Shown: positions 36,025 to 45,733, counted from the first letter of the stretch. The stretch is 64,000 nucleotides of DNA from Flavobacterium sediminilitoris (GCF_023008245.1 NZ_CP090145.1:868001-932000), one strand, 5' to 3'. Translations and numbers: made by a program. The notes: generated by a model not told the origin, from the sequence alone.

Positions 36025-36888
36025 ATGTCAAAATTACAACTAACAGAAATTGAACGTGTAAGAACTATCTCAAAAGAAGATTTTTACACCAATTATGTCA
36101 AGCCTCAAAAACCTGTAGTTATTGAAAAGATTACGGAAGATTGGCCAGCTTATTCAAAATGGGATCTAAATTATATTAAAAAAATAGCAGGAAACAAAAT
36201 TGTTCCTCTTTATGATGATAGACCTGTTACACATAAAGATGGTTTCAATGAAGCTCATTCAAAAATGAAAATGAGCGATTATATTGATTTACTACAAACC
36301 AAACCTACTAATTATAGAATTTTTCTATACAATCTAATGAAAGAAGCTCCTTCTCTTCAAAATGATTTTAAATGGCCAAAAATCGGGTTAAAACTAGTAA
36401 AACAGTTACCCATGTTGTTTTTCGGAGGTGAAAACTCAAAAGTTTTCATGCACTTTGACATTGATTACTCAAACATTTTGCATTTCCATTTTCATGGAAA
36501 AAAACAATGCATTTTATTTTCTCCAGACCAAACACCAAACCTTTACAAAGTACCTTACTCTTTAATATCAAGAGAAGATATCGATTTCGAAAATCCAGAT
36601 TTTGAAAAATTTCCTGCTCTAAAAAAAGCAAAAGGGTTTATTTGTAATTTAAATCATGGAGACATGTTATATATGCCTGAAGGATATTGGCATTATATGA
36701 AATATGTTACTCCCGGATTTTCAATGAGCTTAAGATCTTTCCCTAAAAAGCCTCTACATCTAGCGAAAGCTTTTTATAATTTTTTCATTATGCGTCATTA
36801 TGATAATTTTATGAGAAAAAGAAAAGGACAAGACTGGATTGATTATAAAAATGAGAAAGCGATAAGAGAAACAAATAAAAAATTATAA
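36025..36888 (+). CDS. JmjC/cupin-like 2-oxoglutarate oxygenase family protein
   Basis: 287 residues, cytosolic. The chain follows the cupin-like (JmjC, cupin_8) pattern: KPVVIEKITEDWPAY near residue 30, then HFD with H143 and D145 as the first two iron ligands, LHFHFHGKKQCILFSP with the cosubstrate lysine candidate, and GDMLYMPEGYWHYM with H223 as third ligand. Relatives (FIH, ribosomal oxygenases) hydroxylate protein side chains using Fe(II) and 2-oxoglutarate. The target is unknown. The start codon is only two bases past the T-run of the bioB terminator. Confidence 0.85.
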   Translation: MSKLQLTEIERVRTISKEDFYTNYVKPQKPVVIEKITEDWPAYSKWDLNYIKKIAGNKIVPLYDDRPVTHKDGFNEAHSKMKMSDYIDLLQTKPTNYRIFLYNLMKEAPSLQNDFKWPKIGLKLVKQLPMLFFGGENSKVFMHFDIDYSNILHFHFHGKKQCILFSPDQTPNLYKVPYSLISREDIDFENPDFEKFPALKKAKGFICNLNHGDMLYMPEGYWHYMKYVTPGFSMSLRSFPKKPLHLAKAFYNFFIMRHYDNFMRKRKGQDWIDYKNEKAIRETNKKL

Positions 36889-36890
36889 AA

Positions 36891-36915
36891 AAAGCCATTC
36901 AATGAGAATGGCTTT
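36891..36915. terminator. Bidirectional terminator between the JmjC gene and the M20 dipeptidase
   Basis: AAAGCCATTC and GAATGGCTTT form a 10-bp stem with a 5-base loop between the stops at 36888 and 36922. Confidence 0.88.
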
Positions 36916-36921
36916 CTATTA

Positions 36922-38310
36922 TTATTTACTCATTTCAGTAAAATACTTATAAAATAGTGGAATTGTTTCAATTCCTTTTAAGTAATTAAAAACACCGAAA
37001 TGTTCATTTGGCGAATGAATAGCATCACTATCCAAACCAAATCCCATTAATATTGTTTTACTTTTTAATTCTTTTTCAAATAAAGCTACAATAGGAATAC
37101 TTCCTCCTGAACGTACAGGAATTGCTGGAACACCAAAAGTTTCTGTATAGGCTTTATTTGCAGCTCTATAACCAACACTATCTATTGGAGTAACATATCC
37201 TTGACCTCCATGATGTGGTTTTACAACTACTTTAACTGATTTTGGAGCAATACTTTCAAAATGTTTTTTAAATAATGCTGTTATTTCTTCCCAATCTTGA
37301 TTAGGCACTAAACGCATTGATATTTTTGCAAAAGCCTTACTTGCAATAACGGTTTTAGCTCCTTCTCCAGTATAACCTCCCCAAATTCCATTTACATCTA
37401 ATGTAGGCCTAATAGAATTTCTTTCATTTGTAACATATCCTGCTTCACCATAAATATCATCAATATCTAAAGCTTTTTTATAATCTTCCAATGAAAATGG
37501 AGCTTTTGCCATTTCTGCTCTTTCTTCTAAAGAAAGTTCTTCTACATTATCATAAAAACCAGGAATTGTAATATGATTATTCTCATCATGAAGAGAAGCA
37601 ATCATCTTTGTTAATATATTAATTGGATTTGCAACTGCTCCTCCATACAAACCTGAATGTAAATCGCGATTTGGCCCTGTAACTTCAACCTCAACATAAC
37701 TCAAGCCTCTCAACCCTGTTGTAATAGATGGTTGAGTATTTGAAATCATTCCTGTATCTGAAATTAGAATAACATCATTAGCTAATTTTTCTTGATTACG
37801 CTCTACAAACCATCCTAGACTTTTAGACCCAACTTCTTCCTCTCCTTCAATCATGAATTTCACATTACATGGCAATGTATTTGAAGCAATCATATATTCA
37901 AAAGCCTTTACATGCATATACATTTGTCCTTTATCATCACATGCTCCACGAGCAAAAATTGCTCCTTCTGGATGAATATCCGTTGTTTTAATAACAGGCT
38001 CAAAAGGAGGAGAGGTCCATAAATTAATCGGATCTGCTGGTTGCACATCATAATGTCCATAAACCAAAACCGTTGGCAAACTCTTATCTATGATTTTTTC
38101 TCCATAAACAATTGGATAGCCTGGTGTTTCACATAATTCAACAAAATCACATCCTGCTTTTTCTAAACTAGCTTTTACTGCTTCTGCTGTCATTATTACA
38201 TCATGCGCATAAGCACTATCAGCACTTACAGATGGTATCTTTAATAATTCAATTAATTCATTTATGAATCGTTCTTTATTATCTTGAACGTATTTTTTTA
38301 TATTTTCCAT
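36922..38310 (-). CDS. M20-family dipeptidase
   Basis: 462 residues, M20 di-zinc peptidase. Zinc ligand motifs in order: VYGHYDVQPAD near residue 83-93, ARGACDDKGQMYMH near 120-133, MIEGEEEVGSK near 154 (catalytic glutamate followed by a ligand), and a late FGLDSDAIHSPNEHFG near 432 with the last histidine. The dimerisation lid lies at about 210-370. Substrates are dipeptides such as carnosine-type or Xaa-amino acids. It would complete the breakdown of peptides produced by the secreted proteases. It has its own promoter at 38333-38340. Confidence 0.93.
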   Translation of the reverse strand: MENIKKYVQDNKERFINELIELLKIPSVSADSAYAHDVIMTAEAVKASLEKAGCDFVELCETPGYPIVYGEKIIDKSLPTVLVYGHYDVQPADPINLWTSPPFEPVIKTTDIHPEGAIFARGACDDKGQMYMHVKAFEYMIASNTLPCNVKFMIEGEEEVGSKSLGWFVERNQEKLANDVILISDTGMISNTQPSITTGLRGLSYVEVEVTGPNRDLHSGLYGGAVANPINILTKMIASLHDENNHITIPGFYDNVEELSLEERAEMAKAPFSLEDYKKALDIDDIYGEAGYVTNERNSIRPTLDVNGIWGGYTGEGAKTVIASKAFAKISMRLVPNQDWEEITALFKKHFESIAPKSVKVVVKPHHGGQGYVTPIDSVGYRAANKAYTETFGVPAIPVRSGGSIPIVALFEKELKSKTILMGFGLDSDAIHSPNEHFGVFNYLKGIETIPLFYKYFTEMSK

Positions 38311-38332
38311 TATACTTTTTTAGATTGCGACT

Positions 38333-38340
38333 CAAAGTTA
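38333..38340 (-). promoter_or_regulatory. Promoter -7 element of the dipeptidase
   Basis: TAACTTTG on the minus strand predicts a start near 38327, 17 bases ahead of the ATG. Confidence 0.6.
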
Positions 38341-38361
38341 CAAAATATTATAGTCACAAAA

Positions 38362-38393
38362 AAAAGGAGTTGTTATTAATAACAACTCCTTTT
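38362..38393 (-). terminator. Palindromic terminator after the large T9SS protein
   Basis: AAAAGGAGTTGTTATT and its complement form a perfect 32-base palindrome 35 bases past the stop at 38428; T-rich sequence follows on the minus strand. Confidence 0.88.
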
Positions 38394-38427
38394 AAAAAAG
38401 ATTATTTTGTTCTTATATCTCTTCTTT

Positions 38428-41400
38428 TTAATGAATAATTTTCTTTATTACTTGCGAATTATTATTGTTAATTTTTACTTGAATAATAAGTGTAACATGA
38501 TTTTTCATTAGACTATCAATGATTAAAATTTCATTGTTTACATTTTTATTATCATATACTTTCCTTCCAAGCACATCATATATAACAACAGAGTCTATTT
38601 TATCCTTAAGTGATTTTATCTGTATATCCTCTTCTGATATAACAATTATTTCGTTTTCATCAATATCAAAATTATCATTGGATAGATTATTCTGCTTATA
38701 TTTTAAAATAAATCTATCATTAAAATTCCCTAATGTTGAATGAAAACTATAAGGAGAACTCTTCAGGTCATGAGTAACATTTAAATATAAATCCTCTAAA
38801 AAAATGTCTTGATTATCAAAAAGACCATCGATTGCGTGTATTGCAATAGCATTTGTTCCTGCTTTAATAATTTTAACTCCTAAAGGAACTCTGTCTTCGT
38901 CTTCAAATGGCAATCCTCTACCTTGAATACACATTCTATCTTGATTAATAAGAGAATAAATTGTTGCAGTAGTTGATTCTATTGCAATAGCATCAAACAT
39001 TCTGTCTTTTAAAATTGTAGCACCAGAAACATATCCAACTAAAGTTCTTACAGATTCATTATCTGCATCTATCAAATCTAACCAAATACGATGCTTTTCG
39101 TTTTCAGCTTCACTTCTATTTAGTAATTTTTCATGATTACTTGTTTTAAAAAACTGACTATTATCATACGTTCTGCTTCTCAATGAATTATTAAAAACAA
39201 CATTCTCTGTTGTCGCTGCTCCATCATTCATAATAACAAAAAAGCTTTGAGCTCCAGCAATTAAACCATTAAATCCACCTGGACCACTTATTGTTCCTAG
39301 ACCATTATGTACGATATAATCGTTAATTGTGTAATTAGAACCAAAATCACCATAAAATGGATCAGGAATAGAGGAAGAAGGAAGTGTTCCGTGTGTCCAA
39401 ATTCTAACTGCTCCTTCAATATTTGCATTCAAATTAAGAAAATCGAGAGCATTAATCGAAGACGGATAAGGGTTTCCTATTAAATTTAAATTATCATCAA
39501 ATTTAGTAATTGTCATTCCATTTATTCCTAAATAATCTGTTCCAGTATAAGTTCCTCTAGATACAGGAACATTAATAACACCATTATGTGGTATTCCATT
39601 ATTAAATGTAGCAGTAAATGTTTGAAATGAATTTGTAAATGCTATTGGCCCTCTTACAATGTAACCTAATCCAGCAGACATTGTATTACCAGAAGCATTA
39701 ATCCAATTTCCTATTCCTGAATTTGAATTTGCTATGGTAGGATTCCAATTAAAAATCAAGCTTGTAGGTGTTGTAATAGAGATATTGTTTACATTAAAAT
39801 TACTAACAGGTGAAGACCAATAGACATAATCCATTTTTCGCATTAAAGCAGATCTTTCATAAGAAATATTTCCAGTATTAATTCCTAAATCATTAACTTG
39901 AATTAATGATCCGTTATTTAAAACATTTAATGCTCCATTAACCGTTAAATCATTCTCAATTTGGACGTAATCTTGTGTAGAAACAACTAGGTTATGAGAA
40001 GGAGTCACTATTAAATTTCCTTTAGATATTAAATTATTTGATAATGCTGTTGTAAAATCATTATCAATAACTACATGATTAAAAATTTCCGTTCCTTCAG
40101 GAAGAACAGAATTTATAATTTGTGTGTTACTTCCTTTAAAATGGACAGTTCCATTTCCTTCTTCAAATGCAGACTCATCTCTATTATTTGTCCAATTACC
40201 GTTTAAATAAATTTGTCCATCAATTGTTGCACTATTAGAATCATCCATATCTAAAATTCCTGAAGAATCTATCAATAGGTCTCCAAAAACCTCAAGTTCA
40301 TTATTACTATTTCCTAAAATCTCCAATTTACTTCCTAATATACTAATGTTTTTACTAACTGCTAAATCATTATAATCATCTGAGTATGTTGATAAATAAT
40401 CTATTTGCGCAACATTTAAAGCTGAAGCATCAATAATTACATCCGTATTTGAATCTGGAACAGCTAATCCTTCCCAATTTGCACAATTAAACCAATTTGT
40501 ATCTATTCCTCCAACCCATTGTCCTGCTGGATTACTAGCCCCTATTTGAAATGTTTTCCCTGCACTTGTTGTTAAATTACTAGAAGGGTTTAAAGTATAT
40601 CTTCCTGTTCCTAATGTCCAATTATTAGAAACATCTGCAACTGCATTTATTATTTGATTAAGAGAAGCTATTCCATGTTCTTTATCGTTCTCATAATAAC
40701 CACTTACAGCGTTTAAATCTACACTTTCCACATTAAAACAAGTTAACGCAGATGGCAATCTTGATTCTCTTGGATTTGAGGAGCTTGTTGAACTAGAACC
40801 ACTACATGCATTTGCTAACGGAACCCAAGCGGCTCTATTTGTTAAACCATGTAATAATTTTCCAGTCAAATAATAATTAGCTTCATTTAAATCTATAGTC
40901 CCATCTGAAACAAAGCTTCCTTGAATTAAATACATTTGATCTGGCGAACTTGTTGAAATATTGGGTGTTCCTCCAATAATACTACCCGAAAAATCAGAAG
41001 TTCTGTTTGTAGATGTTGTTCCTGTAATCACAGAAATAGATCCAAACCAAATTGGCGAGTTATTAGTTATTATTTGCAATACTGATCCGGCTGGAATACT
41101 TGTTGCACCATTATATGTTATAACCACTTCATATGGTGCTTCACTTGGATCATCTCCTCCTCCTCCCCATTTATCTGTTCTAACACCTGCCAAAGCACCT
41201 GCTTCATATCTAGAATTAACAATTGAGAATACAGTACCAGGAACAATATCAACTAAAGTTGCTATCAAATATTCATCATTTGCTCCACTCCCATTTATTT
41301 GACCATCAAATCCTGTAAAAATAAGCTCTCCAGGTCTAAAGGTTGTTCCATTTGTCACAAATAATGTTGCTAAATCAGATGTTATTGATGTACATGGTGA

Positions 41401-42405
41401 TGTCCCAGAAATAATTACTTGATATTGATTTCCATTCATAGCTAACGTTGCAGATGGTGTCGTGTAACTACTTGAATTTGTTCCAACATTCACCCATGAA
41501 CCACCTCCATCTGTTGATACTTGCCATTGATATGATGATGCGTTATTTGCCACAACACTAAAAGTTGCTCCTAATCCTGTTGTTGCAAACTGATCTGTTG
41601 GTTGAGTATTTATATTTACAGGGTTGGAAACTGTTACCATACTTGAAATGGAATTCGTTGACCAGCAAGTTCCATCAAATGTTCTCACGTAATAAGTCCC
41701 TGATGTTGACACATTATAAGAAGATGTAGTTGGAAAGTTTGTATCCATTCCATTTGCAGTTACTTGCCAATATGCTGTTGCGCTTGGCAAAGAATACGTT
41801 AAATTTGAAGACCCACACCCAGAAATAACAGAAATAGTCCCGATTGGATCTACTGGAGGTGTACAGGTAGGAACAACTGTTCCATTAAATACAAAGTCAT
41901 TAATACTAAAAGTTCCCGTAGCTGAAGAAGCTCCCCATCCATAAAATCTAAAAGTAATTGGACTCGCTATATTTTGAAAAGTTCCTGCAGCAAGACTAAT
42001 TGTACCAGAAACATTCGGAGAACCTATGTTAGCAGTATAACCATCCAAACTACTTCTAAATGCAAAATTTGTTGCACCTGTTCCAGAAGCCTGACCAATA
42101 TATACAAAACTAATAAAGTTAATTTCATAACCACTATTTGGAGTTAATATAAACTCAAAATATTTAGCTGTATTCAAAGAACCTGAATTCCAATTATTAG
42201 CACTATATCTATCATTAGCTGAAGCCGCATTAATTCCTGAGCCTCTACTAATTCCTGATACTGTAATATTAGAATCAAATGTTTGTCCTATTGTATAAGG
42301 ATTTGAAGTACTTGGGTTTGTTCCTGTTATTGGATTTTCAAATATAGATTGCGCACACGCAAAGTACCCTGAAATAAGGGTAATTAGTAGTAATCTTAGC
42401 TTCAT
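38428..42405 (-). CDS. Large secreted protein with type C T9SS sorting signal
   Basis: 1325 residues from the ATG at 42405 (MKLRLLLITLISGYFACAQ is the signal peptide; an upstream in-frame ATG would add 11 residues in front). In order: an N-terminal beta-sandwich (20-180), an Ig-like segment with ASSYQWQVSTDGGGSW (near 300), a lamin-tail-like domain with ELIFTGFDGQINGSGANDEYL (near 360-470), a WVGGIDTNWFNCANWEGLAVPD segment (near 625) introducing beta-helix-like repeats, and a C-terminal sorting domain lacking the YPNP motif but ending VVIYDVLGRKVYDNKNV and KKIIH, the type C pattern. No catalytic site is seen, so an adhesin or surface-layer role is inferred. Confidence 0.8.
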   Translation of the reverse strand: MKLRLLLITLISGYFACAQSIFENPITGTNPSTSNPYTIGQTFDSNITVSGISRGSGINAASANDRYSANNWNSGSLNTAKYFEFILTPNSGYEINFISFVYIGQASGTGATNFAFRSSLDGYTANIGSPNVSGTISLAAGTFQNIASPITFRFYGWGASSATGTFSINDFVFNGTVVPTCTPPVDPIGTISVISGCGSSNLTYSLPSATAYWQVTANGMDTNFPTTSSYNVSTSGTYYVRTFDGTCWSTNSISSMVTVSNPVNINTQPTDQFATTGLGATFSVVANNASSYQWQVSTDGGGSWVNVGTNSSSYTTPSATLAMNGNQYQVIISGTSPCTSITSDLATLFVTNGTTFRPGELIFTGFDGQINGSGANDEYLIATLVDIVPGTVFSIVNSRYEAGALAGVRTDKWGGGGDDPSEAPYEVVITYNGATSIPAGSVLQIITNNSPIWFGSISVITGTTSTNRTSDFSGSIIGGTPNISTSSPDQMYLIQGSFVSDGTIDLNEANYYLTGKLLHGLTNRAAWVPLANACSGSSSTSSSNPRESRLPSALTCFNVESVDLNAVSGYYENDKEHGIASLNQIINAVADVSNNWTLGTGRYTLNPSSNLTTSAGKTFQIGASNPAGQWVGGIDTNWFNCANWEGLAVPDSNTDVIIDASALNVAQIDYLSTYSDDYNDLAVSKNISILGSKLEILGNSNNELEVFGDLLIDSSGILDMDDSNSATIDGQIYLNGNWTNNRDESAFEEGNGTVHFKGSNTQIINSVLPEGTEIFNHVVIDNDFTTALSNNLISKGNLIVTPSHNLVVSTQDYVQIENDLTVNGALNVLNNGSLIQVNDLGINTGNISYERSALMRKMDYVYWSSPVSNFNVNNISITTPTSLIFNWNPTIANSNSGIGNWINASGNTMSAGLGYIVRGPIAFTNSFQTFTATFNNGIPHNGVINVPVSRGTYTGTDYLGINGMTITKFDDNLNLIGNPYPSSINALDFLNLNANIEGAVRIWTHGTLPSSSIPDPFYGDFGSNYTINDYIVHNGLGTISGPGGFNGLIAGAQSFFVIMNDGAATTENVVFNNSLRSRTYDNSQFFKTSNHEKLLNRSEAENEKHRIWLDLIDADNESVRTLVGYVSGATILKDRMFDAIAIESTTATIYSLINQDRMCIQGRGLPFEDEDRVPLGVKIIKAGTNAIAIHAIDGLFDNQDIFLEDLYLNVTHDLKSSPYSFHSTLGNFNDRFILKYKQNNLSNDNFDIDENEIIVISEEDIQIKSLKDKIDSVVIYDVLGRKVYDNKNVNNEILIIDSLMKNHVTLIIQVKINNNNSQVIKKIIH

Positions 42406-42457
42406 GGTTAATAGCTTTAAAGATTTGGTTAATAACAAAATAGCCTTTAAAAGTAGA

Positions 42458-42465
42458 CAAAAATA
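42458..42465 (-). promoter_or_regulatory. Promoter -7 element of the large T9SS gene
   Basis: TATTTTTG on the minus strand predicts a start near 42452 and a leader of about 47 bases. Confidence 0.5.
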
Positions 42466-42477
42466 TTTAATAATACC

Positions 42478-42485
42478 TATTTTTG
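42478..42485 (+). promoter_or_regulatory. Promoter -7 element of recX
   Basis: TATTTTTG predicts a start near 42490, ahead of the TTG start at 42518. It is back to back with the promoter at 42458-42465. Confidence 0.5.
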
Positions 42486-42517
42486 TTGAAAATTAACTTT
42501 ACTAAATCGTTAAGACT

Positions 42518-42997
42518 TTGAATAAAGAAAACAAAGACACGCTCACATCACAAGACATTCGCACAAAAATGGAATATTATTGCTCTTATCAAGAGCGATG
42601 TTACAAGGAAGTAGAAGAAAAATTATTTTTATTAAAAGCTTCAAACTTAGAAAAAGAAAAAGTGCTTATGTATTTAATAGAAAATAATTTTATTAATGAA
42701 GAACGATTTGCCAAAAGCTTTGTTAGAGGTAAATTCAATTATAAAAACTGGGGAAAAATAAGGATTAAAAATGAATTAAAATTTAGAAACCTTTCTAATA
42801 AATTAATTGAAATAGCTTTAAAAGAAATAGATGAAAATAATTATGTTGAAAAATTCCATTTACTTGCTGAAAAAAATTGGGAAACAATAAAAGAAAGAAA
42901 AGGACCTAAAAAAAATAAAAAGTTTGTCGATTTTTTATCTAGGAAAGGATATGAATCTCATTTAATCTATGAAAAACTAAGAGAATTAGACAATTAA
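42518..42997 (+). CDS. recX: Regulatory protein RecX
   Basis: 159 residues with a TTG start (an internal ATG at codon 18, KMEYYCSYQERC, is the alternative). The RecX three-helix repeats are visible: YCSYQERCYKEVEEKL, LIENNFINEERFAKSFVRGKFNYKNWG, and a C-terminal DFLSRKGYESHLIYEKL. RecX modulates RecA filament growth during recombination and SOS repair. recA is not in the window. The conserved KNWGKIRIKNELK stretch supports the assignment. Confidence 0.9.
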   Translation: MNKENKDTLTSQDIRTKMEYYCSYQERCYKEVEEKLFLLKASNLEKEKVLMYLIENNFINEERFAKSFVRGKFNYKNWGKIRIKNELKFRNLSNKLIEIALKEIDENNYVEKFHLLAEKNWETIKERKGPKKNKKFVDFLSRKGYESHLIYEKLRELDN

Positions 42998-43043
42998 AAT
43001 AATAATACTTATTTCTAAATTCTCACTTATACTTTCAATAAAG

Positions 43044-43051
43044 TATCTTTG
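43044..43051 (+). promoter_or_regulatory. Promoter -7 element of thiL
   Basis: TATCTTTG predicts a start near 43056, ten bases before the ATG. No TPP riboswitch could fit in such a short leader. Confidence 0.6.
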
Positions 43052-43065
43052 CAAAAAAAACATCC

Positions 43066-44115
43066 ATGTTAGAAGATAAAAATCAAAAAAAAACAAGCAT
43101 TGCCGAGCTAGGTGAGTTTGGTTTAATTGACCACTTAACAAAAAATATTCAGATAACTCAAGAATCTACAATAAAAAGCATAGGTGATGATGCTGCTGTT
43201 CTTGATTTCAACAACAAAAAAGTAGTTATTTCTACTGATTTATTAATTGAAGGAGTACATTTTGATTTAGCTTATATGCCATTAAAACATTTAGGTTATA
43301 AAGCTGTTGTTGTTAATATTTCTGACATTTGTGCAATGAATGCAACTGCAACCCAAATAACAGTTTCGATTGCAATTTCAAACAGATTTCCTCTTGAAGC
43401 TGTTGAAGAATTATATGAAGGAATTCAGCTTGCAGCAAAAACCTATAATGTAGATATTATAGGAGGAGATACTACTTCTTCTCAAAAAGGTTTGATTATT
43501 AGTATAACAGCTATTGGTGAATCTAATCTTGATGAAATTGTATATAGAAATGGAGCACAACCAAATGATTTATTAGTCGTAACGGGTGATATTGGAGCTG
43601 CTTATATGGGCTTGCAGGTATTAGAAAGAGAAAAACAAGTTTTTCAAGTTAATCCGAACAATCAACCAGATCTAGAACACTATTCTTATCTTATTGAACG
43701 TCAATTAAAACCAGAAGCCAGAAAAGACATCAAAGAGCTTCTATCAAAACTAGAAGTAAAACCTACATCAATGATTGATGTTTCTGATGGTCTATCTTCT
43801 GAAATACTACACATTTGTAAGCAAAGCAATGTAGGATGTAATTTATATGAAGACAAGATACCTGCTGATCCACAATTAATAAATGTTTGTGAAGAGTTTA
43901 ATATAGACATTACAACCATTGCATTAAGTGGTGGAGAAGATTATGAATTACTTTTTACAATAAAAATGGATGATTTTGACAAAATTAAAGCTAACCCAAA
44001 TTTTACTGTAATTGGACATATAACAGAAGAAAAAGAAGGTATTCATTTAATCACGAGAGCAAATACAAAAATCCCATTAAAAGCAAGAGGATGGAACTCT
44101 TTAAGTGAAAAATAA
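43066..44115 (+). CDS. thiL: Thiamine-phosphate kinase
   Basis: 349 residues of the AIR-synthase/ThiL fold. Motifs: SIGDDAAVLD near residue 41, STDLLIEGVHFDL near 59, VNISDICAMNA near 85, IIGGDTTSSQKG near 130, MIDVSDGLSSEI near 236 and ALSGGEDYELLF near 286. The two aspartate-rich loops bind Mg2+ and ATP. It phosphorylates thiamine monophosphate to the active diphosphate cofactor. No other thiamine genes are near. Confidence 0.95.
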   Translation: MLEDKNQKKTSIAELGEFGLIDHLTKNIQITQESTIKSIGDDAAVLDFNNKKVVISTDLLIEGVHFDLAYMPLKHLGYKAVVVNISDICAMNATATQITVSIAISNRFPLEAVEELYEGIQLAAKTYNVDIIGGDTTSSQKGLIISITAIGESNLDEIVYRNGAQPNDLLVVTGDIGAAYMGLQVLEREKQVFQVNPNNQPDLEHYSYLIERQLKPEARKDIKELLSKLEVKPTSMIDVSDGLSSEILHICKQSNVGCNLYEDKIPADPQLINVCEEFNIDITTIALSGGEDYELLFTIKMDDFDKIKANPNFTVIGHITEEKEGIHLITRANTKIPLKARGWNSLSEK

Positions 44116-44133
44116 ATTTATTTATATCTCATA

Positions 44134-44168
44134 AAAAAGCCCTAATTTATTACAAATAAGGGCTTTTT
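44134..44168. terminator. Bidirectional terminator between thiL and glyS
   Basis: AAAAAGCCCT and AGGGCTTTTT form a 10-bp stem with a 15-base AT-rich loop, between convergent stops at 44115 and 44188. Confidence 0.85.
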
Positions 44169-44187
44169 ATATTTTCTTTTGAAACTG

Positions 44188-45729
44188 CTACATTTTCATT
44201 AACCAGTTTCTCATTGAAACCTCATTATTAATAATTTCTCTTAATTCTGTAATTGCAACTCTATCTTGTTGCATAGAATCACGATGACGAATAGTAACCG
44301 TTTTATCTTCTAATGTTTGATGGTCTATAGTAATACAAAATGGTGTTCCTAATGCATCTTGCCTTCTATAACGTCTTCCTACCGCATCTTTCTCATCATA
44401 AGAAACATTAAAGTCCCATTTTAACTCTTCAATAATTTCTTTTGCTACTTCTGGCAATCCATCTTTTTTAATTAATGGTAAAATAGCTGCTTTAGTTGGA
44501 GCTAAAACCGAAGGCAAACGTAAAACTGTTCTCACAGAGCCATCTTCCAAGGTTTCTTCTTGTAAAGCTTTTGAAAAAACAGCTAAAAACATTCTATCTA
44601 AACCAACAGAAGTTTCTACAACATAAGGAACGTAACTAGAATTTGTCTCGTTATCAAAAAACTGTAATTTCTTACCTGAATATTCTTCATGAGCCTTCAA
44701 ATCGAAATCCGTTCTAGAATGAATTCCTTCTAATTCTTTAAATCCAAAAGGAAAATCAAATTCAATATCTGCTGCTGCATTTGCATAGTGTGCTAATTTC
44801 TCATGATCATGAAAACGATAGTTTTCTTTTCCTAAACCTAAAGACAGATGCCATTTTAAACGAGTTTCTTTCCAAAACTCATAGTATTTCATTTCTTCAC
44901 CTGGTTTTACAAAAAATTGCATTTCCATTTGTTCAAATTCACGCATTCTAAAAATAAACTGTCTTGCAACAATTTCATTACGAAATGCTTTTCCTGTTTG
45001 CGCAATTCCAAAAGGAATCTTCATTCTTCCTGTTTTTTGAACATTCAAAAAGTTAACAAAAATACCTTGAGCTGTTTCAGGACGCAAATACAGATCCATA
45101 GCTGTATCAGCAGATGCTCCAATTTTTGTAGCAAACATTAAATTAAATTGACGTACTTCTGTCCAATTTTTAGAACCCGAATCTGGACAAGCTATGCCTA
45201 ATTCTTCAATTAGCGACTTTACATCTGCAAGATCATCGTTTTCTAATGAACGAGCTAAACGCTGTAAAATTTGATTTTTTTGCTCTAAATACCCTTTAAC
45301 ACGTTCATTTGTAGTCACAAATTCTTCTTCATTGAATGCATCACCAAAACGGTTTTTTGCCTTTTCAATTTCTTTTTGTGCTTTTATATTAATTTTTTCA
45401 GCATAGTCTTCAATTAAAACATCTGCACGGTATCTTTTTTTAGAATCCTTATTATCAATTAAAGGATCACTAAAAGCATCTATGTGACCAGAAGCTTTCC
45501 ATGTTGTAGGATGCATAAATATTGAAGCATCAATTCCTACAATATTATCATGCATTTGAACCATTGATTTCCACCAATATTCTCGAATGTTTTTCTTTAG
45601 TTCTACACCATTTTGAGCGTAATCATAAACTGCGCTTAAACCATCATAAATTTCACTAGACGGAAAAATGAATCCGTATTCTTTTGCATGTGAAATTACG
45701 TTTTTAAAAATATCTTCCTGTTTTGCCAT
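44188..45729 (-). CDS. glyS: Glycine--tRNA ligase (single-chain, alpha2 type)
   Basis: 513 residues, the class II single-subunit GlyRS found in Bacteroidota and eukaryotes. The chain opens with EDIFKNVISHAKEYGFIFPSSEIY. Class II motif 2 is FRNEIVARQFIFRMREFEQMEM near residues 248-270; motif 3 is VVETSVGLDRMFLAVF near 360. The C-terminal anticodon domain (about 395-513) begins APTKAAILPLIKK. It charges tRNA-Gly. A -7 element ends five bases before the ATG, so the transcript is probably leaderless. Confidence 0.96.
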   Translation of the reverse strand: MAKQEDIFKNVISHAKEYGFIFPSSEIYDGLSAVYDYAQNGVELKKNIREYWWKSMVQMHDNIVGIDASIFMHPTTWKASGHIDAFSDPLIDNKDSKKRYRADVLIEDYAEKINIKAQKEIEKAKNRFGDAFNEEEFVTTNERVKGYLEQKNQILQRLARSLENDDLADVKSLIEELGIACPDSGSKNWTEVRQFNLMFATKIGASADTAMDLYLRPETAQGIFVNFLNVQKTGRMKIPFGIAQTGKAFRNEIVARQFIFRMREFEQMEMQFFVKPGEEMKYYEFWKETRLKWHLSLGLGKENYRFHDHEKLAHYANAAADIEFDFPFGFKELEGIHSRTDFDLKAHEEYSGKKLQFFDNETNSSYVPYVVETSVGLDRMFLAVFSKALQEETLEDGSVRTVLRLPSVLAPTKAAILPLIKKDGLPEVAKEIIEELKWDFNVSYDEKDAVGRRYRRQDALGTPFCITIDHQTLEDKTVTIRHRDSMQQDRVAITELREIINNEVSMRNWLMKM

Positions 45730-45733
45730 AGCA

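Noticed and set aside
40961..41302. 113-codon plus-strand frame inside the large T9SS protein
   Set aside because: Antisense shadow of a Thr/Ser-rich region; no promoter or recognisable product.
42986..43066. Possible TPP riboswitch before thiL
   Set aside because: The predicted leader is only about ten bases long and none of the conserved THI-box segments is present.
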